This document shows positions 47,856 through 57,400 of a stretch of DNA of 64,000 nucleotides, piece by piece. Position numbers and translations under genes: made by a program. The DNA is taken from contig JACGWO010000003.1 in assembly GCA_034509735.1 (NCBI GenBank), positions 41,710,873 to 41,774,872 of the forward strand, written 5' to 3'. Under the pieces are notes generated by a model. It was not told where the DNA came from and ran no database searches. It saw nothing but the letters and a program-made list of their open reading frames with translations. Origin of the DNA: Sesamum alatum. Lineage: Eukaryota; Streptophyta; Magnoliopsida; Lamiales; Pedaliaceae. The number at the start of each line of letters is the position of its first letter. Position 1 is the stretch's first letter.

Positions 47856-48100
47856 TATTTTGGAATATCTTTTTCTATAATTTTATTATTGTCTCTCTCT
47901 CTCAATTTTATATTTTGGGAATCTTTTCTTTTAACTTTACTGTTGTCTCTTTCTCTCAAATTTATATTTTGGAATATCTTTTTCTATAATTTTATTGTTG
48001 TCTCTCTCTCTCTCTCTCTCAAATTTATATTTTGGGATCTTTTTTCTTTAACTTTATTGTTGTCTTTCTCTCTCTTTCAAATTTATATTTTGGGATATAT
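47856..48100 (+). repeat. minisatellite, 4-5 units of ~55 bp
   Basis: Units start TATTTTGG(G)AATCTTTTTC, continue ATAATTTTATTGTTGTCTCT and end in CT-repeats and CAAATTTATATT. Unit A has about one and a half units at 23625-23695. Confidence 0.85.
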
Positions 48101-48420
48101 GGGTTTCTAACTAGGGAAATTGTCACCACTCCTTTTATTTGTCTGTTGCCTTATTTATTCCTTCTACACTTACTTATATATTCCCTCCTTTTTTTGCATG
48201 TAATTTTCTTTCAGATTCTCTTATTGTTGTATACTTTTCATTTTGTCAAATAATTGGTGTTGTTTTTTAATATTGTCAGTTTCAAGTAAAGTACCTTTTT
48301 CAAATAATATTGAATTATTCCTGTATTTCTTGCTTTTCTTTTACTATTATATTAGAAAATTGACTACAAATCTCACGTGATTGTTAGTACTTTGACTTTC
48401 TTTTAATGAACTGACTACAA

Positions 48421-49399
48421 TTACATCATAAATTTCAATATTAATAGTTATACTAGTCTATATGAAAATTATCCAAATTTGAAAATATTCATATACTAAT
48501 CAACAACCACTACTAAAGTAGATTAATTCCATCACATGATTGAAATATGAATCCACGGCTTTATAATCATAGGAACATGTTTTGAGATAATCAGGGGTGG
48601 TTAAGAAAAGTGTAGATCATCTTTGAATTTTTTGGGATGACTCGATTTGTAGGGATAACATTTATCCATCTATTTGCCACGTCATATGGCCCCCACATCT
48701 GCAGGAAAAAGATATGCTAAATTAGCAGGAAAATATGCTAAAATCAATGAGGGGGTTACTTGTCATCTTTATCTAGCAGGAGATAGTCGGCACGTACATC
48801 TCTATCGTGGTGCTTCAGCAGTGATGTGTCATTTGATGTATAAAATATTGTTGAGATGTCCGATGATATGTATGGGCCCTAGGCCTACTGTAGTTGGGTC
48901 TAGACTGGATGTCGCCTTGCCAACAGGTCAACAGAAGCTGAACTAATTGAGCTTTTAGTTTGCTACTAATGCTAAATGTTTGGTCTGACTTCTTAGTATA
49001 ATTTGGACCGGCTTTTGCCATTGAACTTTGAAACAACATGTATCCTTAGGTATCAATGTTGATTGTTGATGATCAATTATAGATATTTTATATCCAATTA
49101 TATTTATTGTTAATAATTGAAACTTATTATACAATTGCAATTGATTCACTCAAATCGAACAAAGAATGCACGATGGGAAAAGCTCCTTCCTTGTAATGAA
49201 CACCAAATTAAAATTAGATCTTCTACAAAAGCGCATAAATAAGTTACTTGTTGAATACTACCCTAACATAAATTCGTAGTCTTTAGAACCTGCAGCATTA
49301 GACAACTTTTAAATTACGGGACGAAAAATTCTCAAAGCAAGCAATTTAATAGTTTTTGTTTTTTTTTAAAAAAAAAAAAAGAAAACCCCATAATTAATA
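48421..49399. other. gene-free DNA after the duplication
   Basis: The 90-codon frame at 48674-48946 has no recognisable similarity. An A/T homopolymer block lies at about 49350-49380. Confidence 0.5.
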
Positions 49400-49809
49400 G
49401 GGTAAATTACAGCTACCTCCCCTGAGGTTTTGCGTAATTAAAAATACCCTCTCGTTGTTTGAGAAATTATAAATACCCCCAAAGGTTTGTAACCGTCTAA
49501 CAAATAACCTATCAGTGAACTGGCCAAAATGCCCTTATGCACTGAATTATTTTTTATTTAATTCTTAAGTTTTTTTGGACTACAATGCGCAAGGAGAGGT
49601 TTCTTAAGTTTTTTACACAGAGGAGCAATAATGCAATTTGCTTCGGCTGATTTTTCTACAATTTTAATAAAAAAAATTAAGGGCAAAATGGTCAATTTAG
49701 GCCTTTGGTTAAAAATTACAAACCTAAAAAAGATATTTATAATTTTTCAAACAACGATGGGGTATTTATAATTATGTCAAACTTTAGGGGAGGTGACTGC
49801 AATTTACCC
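49400..49809. mobile_element. 410-bp MULE-like MITE with perfect 9-bp TSD
   Basis: Ends are GGGTAAATTACAGCTACCTC and GACTGCAATTTACCC. TAATTAATA flanks both sides (49391-49399 and 49810-49818). The TIRs resemble those of the MULE at 36416-47349 (GGGTAAATTACATCCACCTC), so that family could have mobilised it. Confidence 0.92.
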
Positions 49810-49842
49810 TAATTAATAATATCAAAATTGAACATAGACACG

Positions 49843-50105
49843 CACTACAAGAAAAATGCTCAATAGCAACGAAAAAAATCAGCATCGAACTAATTAGCAA
49901 GTAAAATTTTCGTTGATAATGCATTATTTAATACAAGAATTTACTTGCTAATGAATTTAGCAACGAAAACTTACTTGCTAACAAATTTAGCAACGAATTG
50001 TTTAAAATATATATTATTAGCAACGAGAATTTTACTTATTAATTAGCTCGACGTTGATTTCAACAACAAATTTTTTCATTGTTATTAATTCATTTTCTTG
50101 TAGCG
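49843..50105. mobile_element. 263-bp CACTA-type MITE
   Basis: Begins CACTACAAGAAAAATG and ends CATTTTCTTGTAGCG, with ACG on both flanks (49840-49842 and 50106-50108). The interior repeats TTAGCAACGAAAA and TTTACTTGCTAA motifs several times, like CACTA subterminal repeats. Confidence 0.88.
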
Positions 50106-50404
50106 ACGAAAATTGAAATTTTTCTCTGAATATAAAAAACTAGCTAGTTCATGGGGGACGTGCTGACACGCAAAGCAACAAGTTTGTGGAAAATCTGAGG
50201 GATTCCAAGGGAGTGGGTACGAGGAAATGTTTGTCACAAAGTTCCCCATGATTGACTTTAATTCAGCGTACCACCATTAATTAATTATATAAATTTATAA
50301 ATTATCATTTTGTTAATTTTTAAACTGTATAACAATTCATACATACGAGACATACTAAAATAGAAATAAACCTTAAATGTCAATTTCTTTTTCTTTTAAT
50401 AAGA

Positions 50405-50690
50405 TTTTTTTTTTTAAGTGAAAGCAATGAAATATTATTAAATATTGAAACATATCTGTTACAATCCATCCCATCGAATATCAATATTTGAAACAACTAT
50501 ATCCTGAGCAACAGTCTAAACAATTACATCAACATCCAAACAACACCTACTGATTACAGTAGAAAGACCTTCACCTACTATACAGTAGAAAAACATCCCA
50601 CGCATTCGTTGGGGTTCGAATCCATGACCTCGAGGTCATGGGGTCTCAATTTCACCAACTGAGCTAGGCGTCATCAGTTATATTTAAATT
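50405..50690 (-). mobile_element. tRNA-derived SINE-like element 1
   Basis: On the minus strand the head reads GACGCCTAGCTCAGTTGGTG (box A-like), followed by ATGGATTCGAACCCC (box B-like). About 200 bp further on is an A-tract, seen as the T-run at 50405-50415. The head contains the 20-bp perfect palindrome CCATGACCTCGAGGTCATGG (50622-50641). Confidence 0.7.
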
Positions 50691-50759
50691 CAAAAATTAT
50701 TTCAATACACCGATATATCTAAATCAATAAATATATATATATATATATATATTCAATAT

Positions 50760-50880
50760 AAACAAAAGAAACAAGACACTAAGTACTATGAAAAAATAGA
50801 TTATATACCGACATTCGTGGAACTCGAACCCATAATCTCTTGGACGTGATGAGGCCACCCTTAAACAACAACTTATATAT
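50760..50880 (-). mobile_element. SINE-like fragment 2
   Basis: The minus strand contains GTGGCCTCATCACGTCCAAG, then ATGGGTTCGAGTTCCACGAA, with a box-B-like GGTTCGAGTTCC and the shared ACGAATG tail motif. It is diverged and lacks a clear 3' tail. Confidence 0.5.
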
Positions 50881-51039
50881 AATGCAACTCTTTTTGAATA
50901 ATGAGCAATGAATTATTAATTTGAAAATACAATAATATTTCTACAGCAACCAACTGCTATTACAATATTTAGTCCACAGTATAACAATATTTCTAAATCT
51001 ACCAACACCAGTATTAAAGCAACTAAAGGAATAATACAA

Positions 51040-51190
51040 ACATCTTATAAACTAAACGACACCCTACATTCATAATAATCGAACCCACAACTAAGACCTC
51101 AACCTCAACACCCGGACAAGAAATCATCGATAACTTATATGCCACTTGAACATGAAGTTTTAGGACCCCACACAAAACAAAAATCCCATA
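51040..51190 (-). mobile_element. SINE-like fragment 3
   Basis: The minus strand contains GTGGGTTCGATTATTATGAA, followed by TGTAGGGTGTCG, with a box-B-like core. It lies about 75 bp upstream of the FT-like TATA box. Confidence 0.4.
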
Positions 51191-51264
51191 GAAACAAAAC
51201 TCATGAAAATGTACTAGATTCTTTGGCCTAGTACTGTCTTTTTCATACCTCTCCTCCACCGATG

Positions 51265-51274
51265 TATATAAATA
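51265..51274 (+). promoter_or_regulatory. TATA box of the FT-like pseudogene
   Basis: TATATAAATA lies about 115 bp upstream of the FT-like ATG at 51390. The spacing is reasonable for a plant core promoter. Confidence 0.5.
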
Positions 51275-51389
51275 GTTCTAACTGGACCTTATTTTGTGTA
51301 TGTAAACTTAAGAGCAAGGTCAAAAAAATTATATTTTGTTGAAAATATATCGATATTGTATGTATATATAGGTATTTTATATATAGATT

Positions 51390-51892
51390 ATGACGAGGGA
51401 GAGAAACCCTCTGGTGATTGGAAGAGTAATAGGGGATGTATTGGACCCATTCACAGCATGCATAGGACTCAGAGTCGTTTACAACAATACTAACAGAGAT
51501 GTGAACAACGAGTGCGGGTTAAGGCCTTCTCAAGTTGTTAACCAGCCTAGGGTTGAGATCGGAGGTGACGATTTCCGTACATTTTACACTATGGTAATTA
51601 TTGAATTATTGTTTTTTTAATCTTATATTCTTAAAATCATCTTTTCAATATGTCAACAAATTGTAAAACATATCTGAATGCCGTGTATATATATACATAA
51701 TCAAATGATAAGATAGAATTGCTTTCACGTGGACTGTTGTTGTCGTTCAAATTGTCTTGAAAATGATATATAAAATAATTATATATAATTACAGCAGACG
51801 ACCACTCATCAACTATATATATATTTGCAAGTTATGGTGGATCCCGATGCTCCAAGCCCCATTAATCCTGAGTTTAGAGAATACTTGCACTG
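51390..51892 (+). pseudogene. FT-like: FLOWERING LOCUS T-like (PEBP) gene fragment, exons 1-2
   Basis: Exon 1 (51390-51593, 68 codons) reads [20 protein letters not shown], then [20 protein letters not shown] and TFYTM, a clear FT N-terminus. Exon 2 (51831-51892, 62 nt, the canonical FT length) gives [20 protein letters not shown]. The Tyr of REYLHW, the florigen-type residue where TFL1 has His, is retained. The intron-1 acceptor is TTTGCAA instead of AG; using the next AG shifts the frame. No sequence matching exons 3 or 4 is visible up to 54460. FT proteins are mobile floral inducers acting with FD and 14-3-3. Here only a broken 5' portion remains, unless exons 3-4 are far away. Confidence 0.88.
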
Positions 51893-53986
51893 GTGAGAGA
51901 TCACGATCACCAAACAATGACTTATATCTTTCAACAAATTCATCTAATTCTATCTATATATGCCTTGGAAACCATCAACATCTCAAGAATCATGCATACA
52001 GAATTATTAGGTCATGTTTGGCTGGTCGACTACTGGTCCATTTCAAAGCATCTACGTACAAACAACAACAAAAGAACCTTCGCCATGCATACTAGGTTTT
52101 TGTCTCTATCATCGGGAAATTCTAATTCAAATTGGATTTAGTCGAATATGAACCAATTATATGGCAAGTGCAATACATTTATTGTGTGATTGTGTACAGT
52201 TCAGAAAAAGTGACAGATTACTACAATTGTATCACACTTGCTTGTTAATTTGGTTCGCCAAATTTGATTTGAGTAAGAATTTTTTCTCTGTCATTTTGTT
52301 CTCCAAGAACTTTAAGATGAAATTACCTTTCAGCCCCTCTATATGTTTTCCCCAAAAAAAAAAAAAAAAAACCATGTATTGAACTCCATTGCAATTTGCC
52401 ATTTTTTCTTGAGAAAATAGACATAAAAGCTCTATTTTTTCAATTTTTTGGTAGATAATTATATCTCGGCATCCCTTGTAATTATAAGTTTAATTACATG
52501 ATCAACAATGTTCCTGTCATTGAAGAAGTACAAGTTCACCTCTTGAGGAGTTGTCGATGTAATTTACCTTGTCTGGTGAGGGGCCCTTTAAATTGTAGTC
52601 CTAATTGAATTACTAAAAAAGCGTCCAAGCAAGTGGAAAATCACGTATAGTATTATATCCATCCCTTAAATCTCTATGTCGCTTTCGAAGCTGGCGAAGT
52701 GCTATCTCGAGTTCCTCTTCTTCCTTTTGTATCAGCATAGGCCGTAGCCGTATCGGTTAGTGGTCGAAGTGCTTCAATCCTATCAGTATCAGCTCTTTGA
52801 AGAAGCCTGATCAATCCTTTTATGAATCTTTAGAAGACTTTCTTGCAGGTCCTATTCTTTTGCTTGCCCTTTCTTTTTTTACTTTCTGCTAATCCTGCAC
52901 CTAAGTTGTATAATTGTAAAACTTCACCCTGAATAATGGGTGTATTCGTAATTTACCCTTTGAATATTTTGGCTAATTACACAAAAAGCTCATGTTATAT
53001 ATATATATATATAAAAAGAATTATTATTTATTTAACTATAATTTAGATCCCATTATCTATAAATATACACGTTTAATAAAAAAATAATGGGATAATTTCA
53101 CTTTTGGTACCCCAAGTATGGTTTTATTTCATCTTTGGTACCCCCTGTTTCCATGTCATCAATGTTGATATCCAAAGTTTTCTTTTTCCATCGAGCTGAG
53201 TACCTGCCGTTAGTTGACCGTCAAAATTAACGGTAAAAGTCATTTTGGTGGAAAAATTGGCAGTTTTTTGCCAATTTAAGCACATATTTGGCTACCATTT
53301 ACTACACCACAAAAACTAGAATTGAAAAAGTAAAATTGAGAATATTTTGGGAAAACAACGAGAGGTATGAGGAAAAATCAGTTTCAATCTTACTCAAATA
53401 TGAGTGTGGGTTCGTCTAATGAGAACATTTATGTGGAAAAAATGTATTATGAATGTGGAATTGAGTTACCATTAAAAACTTCTTGGACTAAAATAAATCC
53501 GAGAAGAAGTTTTTGGTATGTCCTAATTAATTGAGCTACTCACATTTATTTCCCTTGGCTTTTATATCGACAAAATTTAAGTTGTAAGTGAAAATCATTC
53601 GGTCAATTGAAAATTGGTTTAAGTGGCCCAAGGTATTTACAATTTTATTAATTGAAACCTACCTGAATTATTGGTCAAAGTTCAAGATGTATGATGGCCG
53701 AGGCTAGTAGGATCGGATAAGCCCAATAAAAAAAATGAGTTGGTACAGTCAAGGCCTGTTAGGGATCGAACTGGTCCTGGACTGGTCCGACTCAAAGTTT
53801 GATAAAATATTAAAACTTTTCTAACTAATTTTTACAACAATATATATGGTTAGATGCAAATTAAATGTATATATTTTATTTTCTTGATGTGGAGAATTAG
53901 TAATAATTTTTAGAGAAAAATTTGTAAAAAGGGTTATTTTAGAATTAAAAAATGATGAATTGGTGTAGTCTACACTGCAGCGGCAA
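51893..53986. other. gene-free DNA between FT-like fragment and FAS1
   Basis: Contains degenerate MITE ends (52410-52590; 52900-52970; 53095-53280 with TTTTGGTACCCC motifs) and a CAAAA/T-run region near 52350. I searched by eye for FT exon 3/4 motifs in all frames and saw none. Confidence 0.5.
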
Positions 53987-53987
53987 A

Positions 53988-54058
53988 AATGGCGGGCAGC
54001 AAATTCAAGGCAATTTAGGCGCCAAACAGTGACGAAAAGTTTCTCTTACAGGCGGGAA
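53988..54058 (+). promoter_or_regulatory. candidate E2F sites upstream of FAS1
   Basis: GGCGCCAAA at 54018-54026 is an exact reverse TTTGGCGCC E2F motif. GGCGGGAA at 54051-54058 is TTCCCGCC on the other strand. A weaker ATGGCGGG lies at about 53990. They sit 410-480 bp upstream of the ATG. FAS1 of Arabidopsis is a known E2F target, which fits S-phase expression. Confidence 0.6.
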
Positions 54059-54466
54059 TCGAGACTTTCAAACTAACATTAGATTGTTTTCACAAAAGAA
54101 TTGCAACGCCAGAAACAAAAATTCTTCTTCACAACTGAAGAAGAAACTAATAAGAAAATTTCATACTCAGAAGTCAGTGGGATAGCTCTGGATTCCCGAG
54201 AAGCCCTTTCCCTTTTATTTCAGTGAAAACTCTTTAATTTTCTTGTTCTGGAATTTTAGGTTCTTTTTGAATAATAGTTAGATAAATATCGCCGAGTTTC
54301 GTCTTCAAATTCGGAAGGAAATCGATTATCTTTTTCATCTTATTTCGTTTTTTTTTTTTTTTTTTAGCGCGAGAAATTTTGATCTGGGCATTGTTCTGTA
54401 TTTTGCTCTACCATTCCTGGAAAAGTCAAGGAATTTTCGTTCTCATCTGGGTCGATTTTTGCTGAA

Positions 54467-57400
54467 ATGACGGAAGTTGAGCCGATGAAGATTGACAATG
54501 GAGACGAAACGAAGCCGAAAATCGATGGCCCGGATCAGAAGAAGAAGCCCCTGAAGAGAAAAAGATTGGAGCCAAGTTTATATAAAGCAGGCCCAGAAGA
54601 AAAACAGGCGAGAATCGATTCACTCCGTAATGAAATCAGTAGTCTTGTTAGATTCTGTAAAGAGTTAGTCTTAGAAAACAGAAGGGCATTGCTGGAAAAT
54701 GTGGAGAAAGTTGGGAACTCTTCTGCTTCTTTGAATTGTATGATTGCATGTTTAATGGAAGAGAGTGATCTTCCTTTGTTCAAGCTTGTGGATGAGATTT
54801 TTGAGAAAGTTAAGGGTAGAACTGGCAATGGTGAGAGTGTTACCAAGGCTAGTGTGAAGAGTACTGTGCTTATGATTGGGCAAAGATTATGTTATGGTGT
54901 AGCTAGTGCAGATGCTGATCTTTTGGAGGATGAGGCTGAGTGTGCTCTTTGGTGTTGGGAGGTATAAATTTCACCAAAGTAACTTGTTTTAGCTGTTTTA
55001 CTGTATACTATAGTATGGGGCTTTTATGGTGTTTGTTCTTGCCTGTTGATTGCATTGTATTGGCTTGTCTGATGTATTATGCCATTTCGTGATTTGGTGC
55101 TAATACGATAGATGTGCGTGGAATGAATTGACTTTTGGCTTCAGGATGGTAGTAAGCCTTGTTTGACAGTAGTAGGTTTGTCCTATACATATACACACCC
55201 ATATTTAGGACTTAAGGGGTGAAGAATTGAATTGCAATGCTTTACTTAAGTTTGAAATGTACAAGTTATTGGAATTCTGATCTGTTGTTTTCTTGAATTA
55301 ATTGTATCAATGATATGTGCTGATATATATATATATATATTTGTATTTCTTTTAAGTCTAAATGTTTGTATAGGTTGCGCATTTTGTTTGATTTAGTTAT
55401 TGTTAGTTTTGGATACCATGTTCAAGTAAAGGTAGCTTTCCATACTTTTAGGCAACAACTGATTTTCAGTTGTGAAGGTTTTGTTTATTTGCGCAGGCAT
55501 TCATGTCATGAGTATGTAGTTATGACATTCGTTCTCCTATCTTGCCCTCGGAGTTGTGTTTCCTCTTTGCTTTTGGATAATGCAGTCTTCTCATACTAAG
55601 TATTTTGTTGATTGTAGGTTAGAGATTTGAAATTGGTGCCAAAATTAGCGCGCGGACCTGTGAAAGTTCGCTGTACTTGCCGTAAAAAGATCCATGAGAG
55701 GATCACAGCTGTTTCAGGTAAGTTTTTATCACTCTACTTTGAAGCAGTTTGTAGTTGAAATGATTCTTGTTGACAATTCATATCCAGTCTGGTGATCTCT
55801 ACTAAGCTTTTTAATTTTGTTTGTGTCTCCCGCATTTTGAGATGAAAAATGCCAGACTGCTACTGTTCCACATTTCTGATTTCATTTCTTTTGTGTGCAA
55901 GTTGCAAAGAGACAGATGGCATTAAGTAGGAAAGTTAGCGATATATGTTTTTTCAGTCAGATGAAAGCCTTCTACTAGAAGCAAAAATGATACTCTCCTT
56001 CTCAACTAGCCAACTAGTAACTTCAGTTAGGTTAAAATAGTTTATACTTAGACAAAACCCTGAAGCGGATATATTTGTTATAAGTTGACAAATGATATCA
56101 GAAATGAGGGTCCGCAGAGATGGATGTTTTGTTTGATATATGGTACAAAGGTAAACTCTCCTCAACTTTGCCTGTCTTCCCTTTTCTCTCTTTGTTGTAT
56201 GAGTGAAACAATTGCTCTCATGAACATGTGACATCTGTGCCAAAGGCAGCTGTTAGATGATGGAGAGAAGTTGCGAAACTTCAACTCAGCTTATCAGCTT
56301 GTCATTATGTGTAGCTGACAACTAAAACCACATTACAAAAATTGGAAGAACCGTATTATTTGCACATGGTCTGTTTTAGATTATTTATTGGATGCTTAAA
56401 CTAGTTTCTTGGAACTGGCTGCAGCATGGCCATTTGCTTTGTCAAATAATTGTAAGATCTCACACCATACTTTTGGAGGTAAAAGTATTGCAAATAATAT
56501 GAGGCCTGATTCTCATAAGGAAGAAGAAAAATAATAATATTGACTAGTCCAGGGAAATCTAATTTGCATCATAGTATAAGGTGTGGCCCAAAAGAAGAAA
56601 AGTAAGACCTCTCTCAGCCAACCATGAATTTACCTGTAATCTAATTCTTTTGTTGTGTTCTAAGTCAGAAACCTTGTATCATACGGCACAGTACTCTCTA
56701 ATATTTGGATGCTTGTGCTTCTTTGCAGTCATTTTTTATGCAACAATTTTCCTGTTCTCTCTTTGGCCTGAATTGCATAGCTGCTAATTTATTCTTTGTC
56801 GCTTGTGAACAATTGTTCTGTGTGAGCTTTTAAGCATTGTTGAATCACACAGTTCTAGTATGTCCCTTTTGTGTTTTGTTTGTTACAATATTCTCAATAA
56901 ATTTGGTCTATGTCAGCAATGATAAATGCACTTGAAAAGTCGGAGGACCATCAAACTGGATTGCAAGAATTGACAAAAGCTTCACACAAGCTTGATAAAG
57001 TTCTAAATGAGGCCGATATCAGGTTGTTAATGGAGAACATGTCACGGAATCATGGTGCCGAAATGTATGTATTTATGGTAAAGTTTTCTTGTATATTCTT
57101 TCCAATCATGGGCTTATCAGTAATTTGGTGAAGGGATGGGAAGGAAGCCAAGAAAGAAGAAAAACTGTTAATCAAGCAAATGGAGAAAAACAAACGAGAA
57201 CTGGAGAAAGAGAGGAAGAAGATGGATCGGGAGCTTCAGAAGGAAAAGTTGCAAAGTGTATGTCCAATTGCAACCTTTATCTGAATTTGGTCCTTTTCAA
57301 TTGTTTCTATCTTCTATTTCAAATTGATTGTTGATTAACCATACATAGATTCTAGTGATGATAACAAGAAATAATATGTACAATATGTTGCACATCTGGA

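Larger units (their letters stand above)
24006..48420 (+). repeat. tandem segmental duplication, unit B (TE-swollen)
   Basis: This is the same segment as unit A, but 24.4 kb long. Subtracting the recognised insertions (24386-31768, 32042-32315, 33103-34074, about 34155-34508, 36416-47349 and 47367-47855) leaves roughly 4 kb collinear with unit A. Relative deletions in unit B include 113 bp near 24142 and about 560 bp of proximal promoter. Confidence 0.9.

Noticed and set aside
48674..48946. 90-codon plus-strand open frame
   Set aside because: No recognisable similarity, no repeat counterpart and no splice or promoter context.
50605..50690. tRNA gene on the minus strand
   Set aside because: Box A- and B-like sequences are present but no complete cloverleaf with an acceptor stem can be drawn. 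The A-tract downstream fits a SINE better.
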